Source of the DNA: Novosphingobium sp. 32-60-15
GTDB taxonomy: Bacteria > Pseudomonadota > Alphaproteobacteria > Sphingomonadales > Sphingomonadaceae
DNA length: 64,000 nt
NCBI RefSeq assembly: GCF_002280675.1
Contig: NZ_NCEN01000007.1
Coordinates: 1 to 64,000 of the forward strand
Direction of reading: 5' to 3'
The notes under the pieces were generated by a model. That model worked only from the letters and a program-made list of their open reading frames with translations, was not told the origin of the DNA and did not search any database. Positions 36,743-46,507 of this stretch are shown here, one piece after another; the first letter of the stretch is position 1; each line of letters opens with the position of its first letter. Made by a program: the position numbers and the translations under genes.

Positions 36743-39052
36743 TTATAAACCTTCGGAAATCAGCGGCAGGCGGCGGAAACGCGCGCCCGTGGCAGAGAAT
36801 AAAGCATTGGCAACAGCAGGAGCCACGGCAACCATACCCAGTTCACCAGGGTCGAACGGCTCTGCCTTGCTGTCGGCAAAGGCAATATCAACCTTGGGGC
36901 AATCGGCAAGCAAAGGCAGTCCCAGTTGTGATAATCGGCCTGCCTTGGGGCGGCCTTTAGCATAACTTGTCGATCCGCCAACTGCATGGGACAGACCAAA
37001 CATCAGCCCCCCTTCGATTTGCTGGCGGGCAATGCCCATGTTCACAATCCGGCCAATGTCCACATAGGCACTGATCCGTTCCACCCGCACCACGCCTGCT
37101 TCGGCGCGGGCCGTGGCCACAACCGCGATAAAGCCCGAACGCGGCACATCCTGACCGGTGGCAAGGTCCATGCGGTGGCACGCAATGCCTTGCCCCGATG
37201 CTTCAACCCCGCCGTCCCACTGCGCCAGACGGGCCACCCCGCTCAGGCAATCGACCAGCCGGGGCTGGCCTTCCAGCATCCCGATGCGGAACGACAGAGG
37301 CTCTTTATTGGCCAAATGCGCCAGTTCATCGATGAAGCTTTCGGTGAAGAACGCGGTATAGCCATGCGCCTGTCCGCGAAACCGCGCTGTGGGCAGGTCA
37401 ATCGCCACGGGCACATGGTCCACCGCCTTTTCAGGGATGCGATACAACGGCATCGCGCCTGCACAAGCCATCGGATCGGCGCTGTCCTGCAAGCCCAATG
37501 CATCACGGATGCCCCAGCCATCCAGTAACCGTGCCCCTGATTCGCGCGCAGTTGCGGGCACTGCCAGCCGCGCCCGCCAGCCCAGCACACGAATCTTGTC
37601 GAGGCTCAGCGCGCCATCCAGTTGCGCTGACAGAGCCGTGCGCGGTACGCCCGCCAGCGATTCCTGCCAGCGCGACCACGTCAGCTGGACCGGCTTGTTC
37701 AAAGTGGTCGCAATGGCGGAAACTTCAGCCGCGATCCGCACGTCCAGCCGCGCATCAAAGCTGCCGCCGGCATGCATCGGATAGACAATCACATCATGGC
37801 GCGAGAGGCCCGCTGCCTTTGCCGCCGCCCGCCTTGCGCGTTCGGGCGCTTGCGTGGCGATCCACAATTCCAGCTTGCCCTGCCGCATCCGCGCGGTGGC
37901 GCTGGCAGTTTCCAGCGGGGCGTGCAGTGTCGGTTCCACATCGTACCGCGCTGAAAGGCCGGGCTTTTCCAGCAGCGCATCTGGATCACCTTGCGCAAAG
38001 ACGCGGACCGGATCGCCCTTGTTCAAGGCCTTGTCGATAGCGATCAGCGTCTTTTCGCTTTCGGCCACCGGCCCGTCCGCCTTGAATTGCGGCTCCATGG
38101 CGCGCACCGCCTTGTCGGCGGCGTGCCAATTGGTGGCAACAGCAGCCAGCCAGCGCTTGGCCCGCACCACGCCCACAAGCCCGCGCACCGTGGCGGCGGC
38201 CTGCTTGTCATAGCTGGACAGAACGCTTGCCCCCTGCGGCCCATGGGCAATGGCGGCAAAGACCATGCCGGGCAGGCGCACATCGCCCGCAAAGGTAAAG
38301 CTGCCATCAACTTTGGCGGGAAGATCAAGGCGGGGATGGCGCGGCGGTGCGCCTTCGGGAAACTGGCCGGGCGGCTCGCGCGGCGGATCGGCGCGCAGCA
38401 CCGGAATACTTGGCGGATCGTAGGCCACCGCGCTGTCCAGCAGTTCGGCAAAGGATGCGCGCTTGCCTTGGTACAGCACCTCGCTGTCCTTGGTGTCACA
38501 CTCTTCCCAGCCGACGCCCCACCGGTCTGCCGCGGCTTGCGCCATCATGGCCCGCAGCGCAGCGCCCGCTTCGCGCAAAGGCGTTTCAAAGGCCGCCAGC
38601 GCGGTGCCATCCGCAGTAATCATCAACGGTTCGCGTTCGGCATGAAGGCGCGGAAGAATGCCCGCAGGATCAGCGCCCAGCGATGCAAACGCGGGCATCC
38701 ACAACGCCGCCCAATGTGCCGAAAGCACCGCATCGGCATAAGCGGGGCTGATCGGTGAAGCCTCGACCGCAACTTTGCGCCAGTCAGCGCCAGCTTCATC
38801 CGCGATGATCTGCGCCACCAGCGTGGTGATGCCCTGCCCCATTTCGCAAAACGGCACCGCGACGGTCAGCATGCAGTCCATCTTGCCACTGGCAGACCGG
38901 ACTTTGCCCACCTTCAGGAAGGCATCGACAACATGTTCGTCCTTGCCCGCCACCAGCGGCACGGCATGGCGGCGCGGGATGAGCGGAAAGGCGATGAGCA
39001 GCGCGCCGCCCACCCCTGCTCCTACCAGCAGCCCTCGCCGTGTCAGCCGCAT
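36743..39052 (-). CDS. Molybdenum hydroxylase large subunit (isoquinoline 1-oxidoreductase beta / aldehyde dehydrogenase type), Tat-exported
   Basis: A 769-residue xanthine-oxidase-family catalytic subunit. The N-terminus MRLTRRGLLVGAGVGGALLI is a twin-arginine signal. FCEMGQGITTLVAQIIADE, GVVRAKRW and the C-terminal DPGELGMVAVAPAVANALF (with the base-catalyst glutamate) match the IorB-type molybdopterin-cytosine-dinucleotide subunit. The usual [2Fe-2S] small subunit gene is absent on both sides, which is unusual. Mrp, an Fe-S carrier, is directly upstream (6 bp). Confidence 0.85.
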   Translation of the reverse strand: MRLTRRGLLVGAGVGGALLIAFPLIPRRHAVPLVAGKDEHVVDAFLKVGKVRSASGKMDCMLTVAVPFCEMGQGITTLVAQIIADEAGADWRKVAVEASPISPAYADAVLSAHWAALWMPAFASLGADPAGILPRLHAEREPLMITADGTALAAFETPLREAGAALRAMMAQAAADRWGVGWEECDTKDSEVLYQGKRASFAELLDSAVAYDPPSIPVLRADPPREPPGQFPEGAPPRHPRLDLPAKVDGSFTFAGDVRLPGMVFAAIAHGPQGASVLSSYDKQAAATVRGLVGVVRAKRWLAAVATNWHAADKAVRAMEPQFKADGPVAESEKTLIAIDKALNKGDPVRVFAQGDPDALLEKPGLSARYDVEPTLHAPLETASATARMRQGKLELWIATQAPERARRAAAKAAGLSRHDVIVYPMHAGGSFDARLDVRIAAEVSAIATTLNKPVQLTWSRWQESLAGVPRTALSAQLDGALSLDKIRVLGWRARLAVPATARESGARLLDGWGIRDALGLQDSADPMACAGAMPLYRIPEKAVDHVPVAIDLPTARFRGQAHGYTAFFTESFIDELAHLANKEPLSFRIGMLEGQPRLVDCLSGVARLAQWDGGVEASGQGIACHRMDLATGQDVPRSGFIAVVATARAEAGVVRVERISAYVDIGRIVNMGIARQQIEGGLMFGLSHAVGGSTSYAKGRPKAGRLSQLGLPLLADCPKVDIAFADSKAEPFDPGELGMVAVAPAVANALFSATGARFRRLPLISEGL

Positions 39053-39058
39053 TGACGA

Positions 39059-40024
39059 TCAGCGCTTTGCGTCAAGCCAGGCGAGTACGCCGCGCGCGAT
39101 GGACAAGAACGCCTCGGCCTGCGGCGTATCGCCTGCTGCGGGCGGGTTGCCTGCATCGCTTTCCTGCCGGATCGCCAGATCAAGCGGGACGCGTCCCAGA
39201 AACGGCAGGCCCATGGTTTTGGCAGCAGCCTCTGCGCCACCATGACCGAACGGATCGCTCGCCTCGCCGCAATGCGGGCAGATATAGCCCGCCATGTTCT
39301 CAACCATGCCGATCAAGGGCACCTGCCCCTGTTCGAACAGGCCGATGGCGCGGGTGGCATCCATCAGCGCCAGATCCTGCGGCGTGGAAACGATCACCGC
39401 GCCTGCGGGCTTGTGCTTGGAAAGCATCGTCAATTGCACATCGCCTGTGCCCGGCGGCAGATCGACAATGATGATTTCCGTCTCGCCCCAATGGGCATCG
39501 ATCAACTGGTTCAGCGCATTGCCCGCCATCGGCCCGCGCCACGCAATGGCTTGCCCCGGTTGGACAAGGTGGCCCATCGACAGCATCGGCACGCCATAAG
39601 GGCTTTGCACCGGGATCATCTTGTTGCCTTCGGCTTCGGGGCGGCGGCCTTCGGTAGACAGCAGGCGCGGCTGCGACGGGCCATAGATATCGGCATCGAC
39701 CAGCCCGACCTTGCGCCCGAGCCGCGCCATGGCCACGGCCAGATTGGCCGACAGCGTCGATTTGCCAACGCCGCCCTTGCCCGATCCCACGGCGATGATG
39801 ACGCGCGCCTTGCGTTCAGCCGTCATGCCAAGGCGCAGATCGGCAACGCCTGCTTTGCGCGCGGCATCGCGTACGGCCATTTCCAGCTTGTCACGGTCCA
39901 GCCGTTCCAGCCCGCCCACTTCCAGCATGATCGTGGCCACGCCGTCTGCCAGCTTGCACGTTTGCAACCTGTCGCCTGCTGCGGTGGCCAATGCGGCGCA
40001 TAAAGCCTCTTCTGTAATGTCCAC
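39059..40024 (-). CDS. Mrp/ApbC-family iron-sulfur cluster carrier ATPase
   Basis: A 321-residue protein: an N-terminal DUF59-like segment (~1-70), then a deviant Walker A VGSGKGGVGKSTLSANLA, DLPPGTGDVQL, and the cluster-binding CPHC in MAGYICPHCGEASDPFG near residue 250. It delivers Fe-S clusters in an ATP-dependent way. Probably cotranscribed with the downstream molybdenum hydroxylase gene. Divergent from hflK. Confidence 0.93.
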   Translation of the reverse strand: MDITEEALCAALATAAGDRLQTCKLADGVATIMLEVGGLERLDRDKLEMAVRDAARKAGVADLRLGMTAERKARVIIAVGSGKGGVGKSTLSANLAVAMARLGRKVGLVDADIYGPSQPRLLSTEGRRPEAEGNKMIPVQSPYGVPMLSMGHLVQPGQAIAWRGPMAGNALNQLIDAHWGETEIIIVDLPPGTGDVQLTMLSKHKPAGAVIVSTPQDLALMDATRAIGLFEQGQVPLIGMVENMAGYICPHCGEASDPFGHGGAEAAAKTMGLPFLGRVPLDLAIRQESDAGNPPAAGDTPQAEAFLSIARGVLAWLDAKR

Positions 40025-40174
40025 ACCAAATCCTAAGCTAAATTCTCGCCAGCCTCCTAGCAGATGAATTTTGGGGAATGGACACTGTTTTTAACAGAAA
40101 CGCTTCCTATAGTGGGTAGCATGAACGAACAGGTTGGATGGATCGCGCGATTGGGCCGGGAACGGGGATTTTTC

Positions 40175-41263
40175 ATGGCGGGTAAGAAAAGCCCCTGGGG
40201 ATCATCAGGGGGCAGCGAACCGCCTGCGCCCGATGACGCTGGCCCTGCGCCACAAGGGGATGCGCCCACCGAAGGCCCGCGCAATCCGTGGTTGCCGCCG
40301 CAATCGGGCGATGCACCCAAACGTGGCCCCAATATCGAAGACATTTTCCGTGCACGCAAAGGCGGCGGTGGCGGCGGCGGCGGGGGTCGTGGCCCAACCA
40401 TGCCGCGCCTGCCGCAGCGGCCCGATGGCAAATCGTGGGCGCCTGTCGGCGTGGCGATTGTCGCTGCACTCTGGCTTTCAACGTCGATGGTCCACCGCAT
40501 TGCCCCGCAGGAAAAGGGCATTGTCACCACGTTCGGCTCGTATTCGCGCACGCTCGATTCCGGCATGGCGCTGACCATGCCCTGGCCGATCCAGCAGGTG
40601 AGCGTGACGGACGTGACCTCGATCCGCCGCGAATCCATCCCTGAAGGCGACGGCGAAAAGCTGATGCTGACAGGTGACCAGAACTTGCTGTTCCTGACTT
40701 ATCTGGTCCGCTGGAACATCAAGGACCTGAAGCAGTATTCGTTCCAGTTGGCCGAACCTGACCAGACCGTGCGCGAAGTGGCAGAAGCCGCCATGCGCCA
40801 GTCGATTGCCGAAGTGAACCTGAACGACGCGATGGGTTCGGGCCGCCAGCAGATTGAACAGAACGTCCGCGACCGCATGCAGCGCGTGCTTGATGCCTAT
40901 CGCTCTGGCGTTTCGATTCAGGGCGTCGACATCAAGAAGACCGATCCGCCGACCAAAGTCGTCGACGCCTTCAAGGAAGTGCTGGCCGCCCAGCAGGACG
41001 CCCAAAGCGAAATCAACCGTGCACAGGCCTGGGCCGAACAGCTGACGGCGCGCGCCGGTGGTGAAGCGACCGCGTTCGACAAGGTCTATGAACAGTACCG
41101 GCTGGCCCCCGAAGTGACGCGCCGCCGCATGTATTACGAAACGATGGAGCGCGTGTTGAGCCAGACCGACAAGGTCATCCTCGAATCGAACAATGTGCAG
41201 TCCTACCTGCCCTTGCCCGAAATGAAGCGCACGCAACCCAAGCCAGCGGAAGGGGGCAACTGA
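40175..41263 (+). CDS. hflK: FtsH protease modulator HflK
   Basis: A 362-residue stomatin/prohibitin-family protein. After a Gly/Pro-rich cytoplasmic start (GGGGGGGGRGPTMPRLPQRP) there is one membrane helix (~90-107, VGVAIVAALWLSTSMV) and the SPFH domain, with IAPQEKGIVTTFGSY and FKEVLAAQQDAQSEINRAQA. HflK and HflC form a large cage around FtsH in the inner membrane. I start at MAGKKSPWG, after GGGGA; an upstream in-frame ATG at 40064 would reach into the mrp promoter. hflC begins 1 nt after the stop. Confidence 0.94.
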   Translation: MAGKKSPWGSSGGSEPPAPDDAGPAPQGDAPTEGPRNPWLPPQSGDAPKRGPNIEDIFRARKGGGGGGGGGRGPTMPRLPQRPDGKSWAPVGVAIVAALWLSTSMVHRIAPQEKGIVTTFGSYSRTLDSGMALTMPWPIQQVSVTDVTSIRRESIPEGDGEKLMLTGDQNLLFLTYLVRWNIKDLKQYSFQLAEPDQTVREVAEAAMRQSIAEVNLNDAMGSGRQQIEQNVRDRMQRVLDAYRSGVSIQGVDIKKTDPPTKVVDAFKEVLAAQQDAQSEINRAQAWAEQLTARAGGEATAFDKVYEQYRLAPEVTRRRMYYETMERVLSQTDKVILESNNVQSYLPLPEMKRTQPKPAEGGN

Positions 41264-41264
41264 C

Positions 41265-42116
41265 ATGACCTTCCTGCAAACGCTGTGGAATGACCACAAA
41301 GTGCCGATCATCGCCGCCGCCGTCGCGCTTGTCGCGGCTGGCAGCTGTCTCAAGGTCGTGGATGAAAAGACGCAGGCCGTGGTCGTGCGGCTGGGCCAGC
41401 CCGACCGCGTGATCAACCGCTTCCGCCCCGATGTGGAATTCGGCCAGACCGGTGCAGGCGTGGTGTGGCGCATTCCGTTCATGGAACAAGTGGTCGAGAT
41501 CGACCGCCGCATCCTCGATCTGGACATGGAACGCCAACAGGTGCTCTCGGCCGACCAGCGCCGCCTTGAAGTGGACGCTTTCGCGCGCTTCCGCATCATC
41601 GATCCGGTCCGCATGGTGCAAACCGCCGGAACGACCGAACGGGTAACCGAACAGCTCCAGCCGATCCTCAATTCGGCGCTGCGGCAGGAACTGGGCAAGC
41701 GCAGCTTCAATTCGCTGCTCACCGCCGACCGTGGCAAGGCGATGGAACAGATCCGCGCAGGCCTTGATCGGGAAGCCCGCGAATATGGCGCGCAGATCAT
41801 CGACGTGCGGATCAAGCGCGCCGATCTTCCCGAAGGCAGCCCGCTGGAATCCGCCTTCACCCGCATGGCCACCGCCCGCCAGCAGGAAGCCGCCACATTG
41901 CGCGCCCAGGGCCAGAAAACAGCCCAGATCATCCGCGCGACGGCTGAGGCAACTGCGGCCAAGACGTATGCCGATGCCTTCAACAAGGACCCGGCGTTTT
42001 ACGATTTCTACCGTGCCATGCAAAGCTACGACGCCACATTCCGACAAAAGGATGCGAGCACATCGATCATCCTTTCGCCGGACAACGAATACCTGAAGCA
42101 GTTCAGGGGCAAGTAA
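41265..42116 (+). CDS. hflC: FtsH protease modulator HflC
   Basis: A 283-residue partner of HflK. One N-terminal membrane helix (~13-30), then an SPFH domain with DEKTQAVVVRLGQP, RIPFMEQVVEIDRRILDLDM and DVRIKRADLPEGS. The end (SPDNEYLKQFRGK) matches HflC. Follows hflK by 1 nt and is followed after 130 nt by a DegP-type protease, the common alphaproteobacterial order for membrane and periplasmic protein quality control. Confidence 0.95.
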   Translation: MTFLQTLWNDHKVPIIAAAVALVAAGSCLKVVDEKTQAVVVRLGQPDRVINRFRPDVEFGQTGAGVVWRIPFMEQVVEIDRRILDLDMERQQVLSADQRRLEVDAFARFRIIDPVRMVQTAGTTERVTEQLQPILNSALRQELGKRSFNSLLTADRGKAMEQIRAGLDREAREYGAQIIDVRIKRADLPEGSPLESAFTRMATARQQEAATLRAQGQKTAQIIRATAEATAAKTYADAFNKDPAFYDFYRAMQSYDATFRQKDASTSIILSPDNEYLKQFRGK

Positions 42117-42246
42117 TTCAGGCCAAGATGAACAAAGCTGAACGCCGTCATTCAAAATCCGTTCAGGCGGAACGGCGTGAAAACGGCACTGACGACGTTA
42201 ACGAAGCCCCGCCGGGCTTCTGTATAGACAAAAGAGGACCAGCCAC

Positions 42247-43779
42247 GTGCGATATGCTTACGGTGTAACTTCGGCGCTGCTTCTGGCTGGCAGCGCATTG
42301 ACATTGGTGACAGGCCTTCCCGCTGGCGCGCAAGTTGCCCAGAACGATCAGGCAGAGATGCGCACGATAGTGCCGCGCCCCGGTGCGCCGCTCAGCTTTG
42401 CCGATCTGACGCAGCAATTGCAGCCCGCCGTGGTCAACATCTCCACCCGCCAGCGGGTAAAGGTGCAGGCCGCCAATCCCTTCGCCGGAACGCCGTTTGG
42501 CGATCTGTTCGGCGGTGGCCAGGGCGGCGGCGCTCCGCAAACGCGTGAAGCGCAATCACTGGGTTCAGGCTTCATCATCTCTGCCGATGGCTATGTGGTG
42601 ACCAACAACCACGTGATCACGGCTGACGGACAGGGCGAGGTCGAATCGATCACCGTCACCACGCCCGACGGCACCGAATATCCCGCCAAGCTGATCGGCA
42701 AGGATGCCGCATCCGATCTTGCCGTGCTGAAAATCAGCGCACCCAAGGCTTTCCCGTTCGTAAAGTTCGGCGATTCGCGCAAGGCGCGCGTCGGTGACTG
42801 GGTGATCGCCATCGGCAACCCGTTCGGGCTTGGCGGCACGGTGACGCAAGGGATCGTCTCGGCGGTCTATCGCAACACCGGGTCCGGTTCTGCCTATGAC
42901 CGCTATCTGCAAACCGATGCGTCGATCAACAGGGGCAATTCGGGCGGCCCGATGTTCGATATGGCGGGCAACGTCATCGGCATCAACAACGCCATCTTCT
43001 CGCCCACCGGCGGCTCGGTCGGCATAGGCTTTGCCATCCCGGCTGAAATCGCAGCGCCCATTGTCGACAAACTGCGCGCTGGCCAGGCGATCGAGCGCGG
43101 CTATCTCGGCGTGCGCATCCAGCCACTGTCCGAAGACCTTGCCGCATCGCTGGGCCTGCCCAAGAACCGGGGCGAGTTCATTCAGGCGGTCGAACCTGCC
43201 CAAGCCGCTGCCAAGGCAGGCATTCAGGCAGGCGACGTTGTCGTCAAAGTTGACGGCAAGGAAGTATCGCCCGACCAGACGCTGTCGTTCATCGTGGCCA
43301 ACACCGTACCGGGCAAGCGCATCCCGGTTGAACTGCTGCGCAACGGCCAGCGCGTGACCGTGCAGGCCGTGGTGGGCAAGCGCCCGACCGAGGAAGAACT
43401 GGCCAACCAGAGCTTTGACCCCGATGCCCAGCAAGACAGCGAAAGCTTTGCTGCAAAGCCGCAGACAGGCCCCAGCGTTCTGCAATCGTCACTCGGCATC
43501 GTCGCCATTCCATTAACCCCGCAAATTGCGCGTCAACTGGGAGCGGGCGAAGACGCCAAGGGCGTTGTGATCACTGCGGTTGACGCATCAGCCGATGCTG
43601 CCACCAAGGGCCTGCAACGCGGCGACATCGTGCTCTCGGCCAATTATGTTGCCGTCACCAGCCTTGCCGATCTGGAAAAGATCGTACGCACGGCCAAGAC
43701 CGAAGGCCGCGAGGCCGTGCTCCTGCGCATCCAGCGCCGTGGCCAGCCCGCCACATACATGCCGGTGCGTCTGCGTTAA
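42247..43779 (+). CDS. degP: DegP/HtrA-family periplasmic serine endopeptidase (Do/MucD type)
   Basis: A 510-residue protein with signal peptide (ALLLAGSALTLVTGLPAGAQ). Trypsin-like triad in VTNNHVI (His), SDLAVLKI (Asp) and NRGNSGGPMFD (Ser), followed by two PDZ domains (~285-375 and ~410-505). It degrades or holds misfolded envelope proteins. GTG start, with AGAGGA upstream. A strong terminator follows. It is the third gene after hflK-hflC. Confidence 0.94.
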   Translation: MRYAYGVTSALLLAGSALTLVTGLPAGAQVAQNDQAEMRTIVPRPGAPLSFADLTQQLQPAVVNISTRQRVKVQAANPFAGTPFGDLFGGGQGGGAPQTREAQSLGSGFIISADGYVVTNNHVITADGQGEVESITVTTPDGTEYPAKLIGKDAASDLAVLKISAPKAFPFVKFGDSRKARVGDWVIAIGNPFGLGGTVTQGIVSAVYRNTGSGSAYDRYLQTDASINRGNSGGPMFDMAGNVIGINNAIFSPTGGSVGIGFAIPAEIAAPIVDKLRAGQAIERGYLGVRIQPLSEDLAASLGLPKNRGEFIQAVEPAQAAAKAGIQAGDVVVKVDGKEVSPDQTLSFIVANTVPGKRIPVELLRNGQRVTVQAVVGKRPTEEELANQSFDPDAQQDSESFAAKPQTGPSVLQSSLGIVAIPLTPQIARQLGAGEDAKGVVITAVDASADAATKGLQRGDIVLSANYVAVTSLADLEKIVRTAKTEGREAVLLRIQRRGQPATYMPVRLR

Positions 43780-43805
43780 TTGACGCAGGCCATCCGCCCG
43801 CCCAC

Positions 43806-43842
43806 AAAAAAGGGCCGCTCCATGCCGGAGCGGCCCTTTTTT
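43806..43842 (+). terminator. Rho-independent terminator after degP
   Basis: AAAAAAGGGCCGCTCC and GGAGCGGCCCTTTTTT form a perfect 16-bp stem with loop ATGCC and a T-run. Closes the hflK-hflC-degP unit. Confidence 0.9.
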
Positions 43843-43916
43843 GTTGGTTATTCGACCACCTTTGTCACCCTGAACTGCGGCGGCGTCTATACCCTCCGGC
43901 AGGTCGAACCCAACCC

Positions 43917-44006
43917 CGTCACCCCGGACTTGATCCGGGGTCCATCTATCCACACGAACCGCCGTGTTGGTTGATGGATGGATCCTGAAACAAGTTCAGG
44001 ATGACG
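43917..44006. repeat. 90-bp inverted-repeat element, CGTCA family (copy 3, mixed arms)
   Basis: Left arm CGTCACCCCGGACTTGATCC (the CCGG type), right arm GAAACAAGTTCAGGATGACG (the CTGAAC type). Same 90-bp length as copies 1 and 2, showing that the two arm types are interchangeable. An isolated half arm (GTCACCCTGAACTGCGGCGG) is at 43864. The gap 43780-44066 holds only the terminator and these. Confidence 0.8.
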
Positions 44007-44066
44007 AAAGTTCAAGAACAGTATTCGTGCCGAAAAACCGCCCCCTTCAGCTCAACACGTCCACGC

Positions 44067-44309
44067 TCAATACGTCGATGGCGGATCGCTGGCCGGAAAG
44101 CTTTCGTCCGATGCCTGATCGGTGCGGTCCCAATGCCTGGGGTTTGAACGCATACCTTCAACACCGGCCGAGCGCACTTGCGAGAAATTGTGATCGGTCG
44201 CTTCACCATCGGCAAAGGCTGCGTGCGACGGCTCAGCGGTCTTGTTCTGTGATGCGCGATAAATCGCATAACCAGCCGCACCAACGGCGGCCCATTTCAG
44301 CAGGCTCAT
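44067..44309 (-). CDS. Conserved hypothetical protein (80 aa) with N-terminal hydrophobic stretch
   Basis: Begins MSLLKWAAVGAAGYAIYRAS, a short membrane-anchor-like segment, then a hydrophilic tail with DRTDQASDESFPASDPPSTY, an ending seen in small sphingomonad and rhizobial proteins of unknown role. AGGAGACATG precedes the start, giving a clear ribosome site. Function unknown. Confidence 0.72.
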   Translation of the reverse strand: MSLLKWAAVGAAGYAIYRASQNKTAEPSHAAFADGEATDHNFSQVRSAGVEGMRSNPRHWDRTDQASDESFPASDPPSTY

Positions 44310-44407
44310 GTCATGTCTCCTTGGCGAAAGCAGTCGCCTTCCATCAAGGGCCTAACGCTCTCACAGCCAAAAGGTTCTGCGCACCGCTCAAAGTGCGCTG
44401 AACCGCA

Positions 44408-46507
44408 CTACTGCGGCGGCGGAGGGGGTGGCCTTTGCCTGCCGGTGGCGCGGTTCAGGAAATCGTCATTGGCCGCCTGGGGCAAGTCATTGGGCATATC
44501 CTCGGGCGTGACGTTGGAATCGTCATACGTTTCAATCGCCGGCTCTCGCTCACGCTCGCGGCGTGACGGATCGACCAGATTGCCTTGCTCATCCACATAG
44601 AAATATTCATCGGGATTGCCAAGCATGGCCTCGTCATCCGGCTCAAGCTGCCATTGTGGCAATTTCAGCTCGGTGTCGAACTTCTCGATCGGGCGCTTGG
44701 CCGTGGCAACCTTCATGTATGCCGCAAAGGCGCGCGCAGGCGCAGCACCGCCCTGAAGCCCCGGCACGGCCTTGGCATCATCGCGCCCCATCCACACGCC
44801 CGTGGTGATTCCGCTGGAAAAGCCGAGGAACCAGCCATCCTTGTTGGATGATGTGGTGCCGGTCTTGCCCGCGACAGGACGGCCGATCTGCGCCGCACGT
44901 CCGGTGCCGATGTTGACCGCCGTCTGCATCAGATCGGTCATGCCTGCGGCCACATAATTGGGCATCAGCTGCTGCGGCGTGTCCGGGCGATAACTGTACA
45001 GCAATTCGCCGTCAGTCGTCGTCACTTTGCGAATACCAAAGGGGGCCACCGACATGCCTTTGGCCTGAACGGCGGCAAAGGCGCGGACCATATCGATCAC
45101 GCGCACGTCAGATGATCCCAGCACCATCGACGGCAGGGTGTTGATCGGCGTGGTAATGCCCAGACGGCGCGCCATATTGGCCACTTGCCCGAAACCCACC
45201 TCGTTGCCCAATTGGGCCGCCACGGTGTTCTTGGAATAGGCAAAGGCGGTGCGCAGGTCAATTTCGCCAGCATAGCGTCCGCCATCGTTGCGCGGGGTCC
45301 AGCCTTCGATCGTCACTTGTTCATCCACCACGCGGTCGTCGGGAGTATATCCCGCTTCCAGTGCGGTCAGATAGACAAACAGCTTCCATGCCGAACCCGG
45401 CTGGCGCACCGCGTTGACGGCGCGATTGTAATTCGACGTGACGTAATCCGTGCCGCCCACCATCGCCAGCACCGCACCATCGCGGTCAAGCGAGACAAGC
45501 GCGCCTTGCGCCCCTTTGGGGGCAAAGCTCGCAATGGCATTGGTCGCCGCGCGCTGCATCACCGGATCAAGCGTGGTCCACACTTCAATCGGCTGATCGT
45601 TTTCGGGCAGGATGAAATCAAGCTGCGGCAATGCCCAATCGGTGAAATAGCGCGCCGAATTTTGCGAAGCGCGGTCTTCGACCATCTTGACCTTTTTGAG
45701 GTCCAGTGCGGCGGCTTCATCGGCGGTGATCACGCCGTTGGTCACCATGGTTTGCAGCACCACACCCGCACGGCCAATCGCCGCTTCGGCATCGGCGGTG
45801 GGCGAATAGCGCGACGGCGCTTTGACCAGCCCTGCAATAATCGCGGCTTCGGGCAACGTGATCTTTTCGCCCGGATGGCCGAAAAACTTGCGTGCCGCAG
45901 AATCGATGCCATAGGCGCCGCCGCCGAAATAGACCTTGTTGAGGTACAGTTCGAGCACTTGATCCTTGGAAAACTTCTGCTCCAGCGCCAGTGCCAAAAC
46001 CCATTCGCGCGATTTGCGCCCGAACGTCTTGTTATTGTTGAGGAAGATGTTGCGCGCCAACTGCTGCGTGATCGTCGATCCGCCTTGCCGCCACGTCCCG
46101 CTTTCCACGCGCACCATCACCGAACGCACGATGCCGATCGGATCAACGCCCCAGTGGCTGCGGAACCGACGATCCTCGACCGAGATCATCGCATCCTTCA
46201 TCGCCTTGGGAATGCGTTCGTACGGCACCCATTTGCCATAGCTTGGCCCAAGCGTGACGATTTCCGAACCGTCGGCTGCGCGCACCACGATCATCTGGCC
46301 GGTCTGGCTGGATTTGAGTTCCTGATAGCCGGGCAGTGAACGTACCGTCACCGCAACCGCCACCACAAGCGCAAGTACGCCCAGCAGGGCAAATCCGGTT
46401 CCCCAAACGAACATACGCCCGATCCACCGGCGGAACGCCGATGGCTGTTTGGGTGGCGGAGAAGACCGGCCGCCTTCGGGGCGGCGGGGAAAGTCCCGTC
46501 TGGCCAT
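44408..46507 (-). CDS. Class A penicillin-binding protein (PBP1 family, bifunctional)
   Basis: A 699-residue inner-membrane peptidoglycan synthase. One membrane helix (~30-55), glycosyltransferase domain with EDRRFRSHWGVDPIG and GGSTITQQLARNIFL, transpeptidase domain with the SxxK serine in RQPGSAWKLFVYL, YSKNTVAAQL (SxN) and VAGKTGTTSSNKDGWF (KTG). It is shorter than MrcA-type PBP1a (about 850) because the OB-like insert is missing. Proline-rich, low-complexity C-terminus. ATG chosen over a TTG one codon earlier. Confidence 0.92.
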   Translation of the reverse strand: MARRDFPRRPEGGRSSPPPKQPSAFRRWIGRMFVWGTGFALLGVLALVVAVAVTVRSLPGYQELKSSQTGQMIVVRAADGSEIVTLGPSYGKWVPYERIPKAMKDAMISVEDRRFRSHWGVDPIGIVRSVMVRVESGTWRQGGSTITQQLARNIFLNNNKTFGRKSREWVLALALEQKFSKDQVLELYLNKVYFGGGAYGIDSAARKFFGHPGEKITLPEAAIIAGLVKAPSRYSPTADAEAAIGRAGVVLQTMVTNGVITADEAAALDLKKVKMVEDRASQNSARYFTDWALPQLDFILPENDQPIEVWTTLDPVMQRAATNAIASFAPKGAQGALVSLDRDGAVLAMVGGTDYVTSNYNRAVNAVRQPGSAWKLFVYLTALEAGYTPDDRVVDEQVTIEGWTPRNDGGRYAGEIDLRTAFAYSKNTVAAQLGNEVGFGQVANMARRLGITTPINTLPSMVLGSSDVRVIDMVRAFAAVQAKGMSVAPFGIRKVTTTDGELLYSYRPDTPQQLMPNYVAAGMTDLMQTAVNIGTGRAAQIGRPVAGKTGTTSSNKDGWFLGFSSGITTGVWMGRDDAKAVPGLQGGAAPARAFAAYMKVATAKRPIEKFDTELKLPQWQLEPDDEAMLGNPDEYFYVDEQGNLVDPSRREREREPAIETYDDSNVTPEDMPNDLPQAANDDFLNRATGRQRPPPPPPQ

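Noticed and set aside
36743..40024. Complete isoquinoline or aldehyde oxidoreductase operon
   Set aside because: The [2Fe-2S] subunit and XdhC-type maturation genes are absent, so only a large-subunit call is made.
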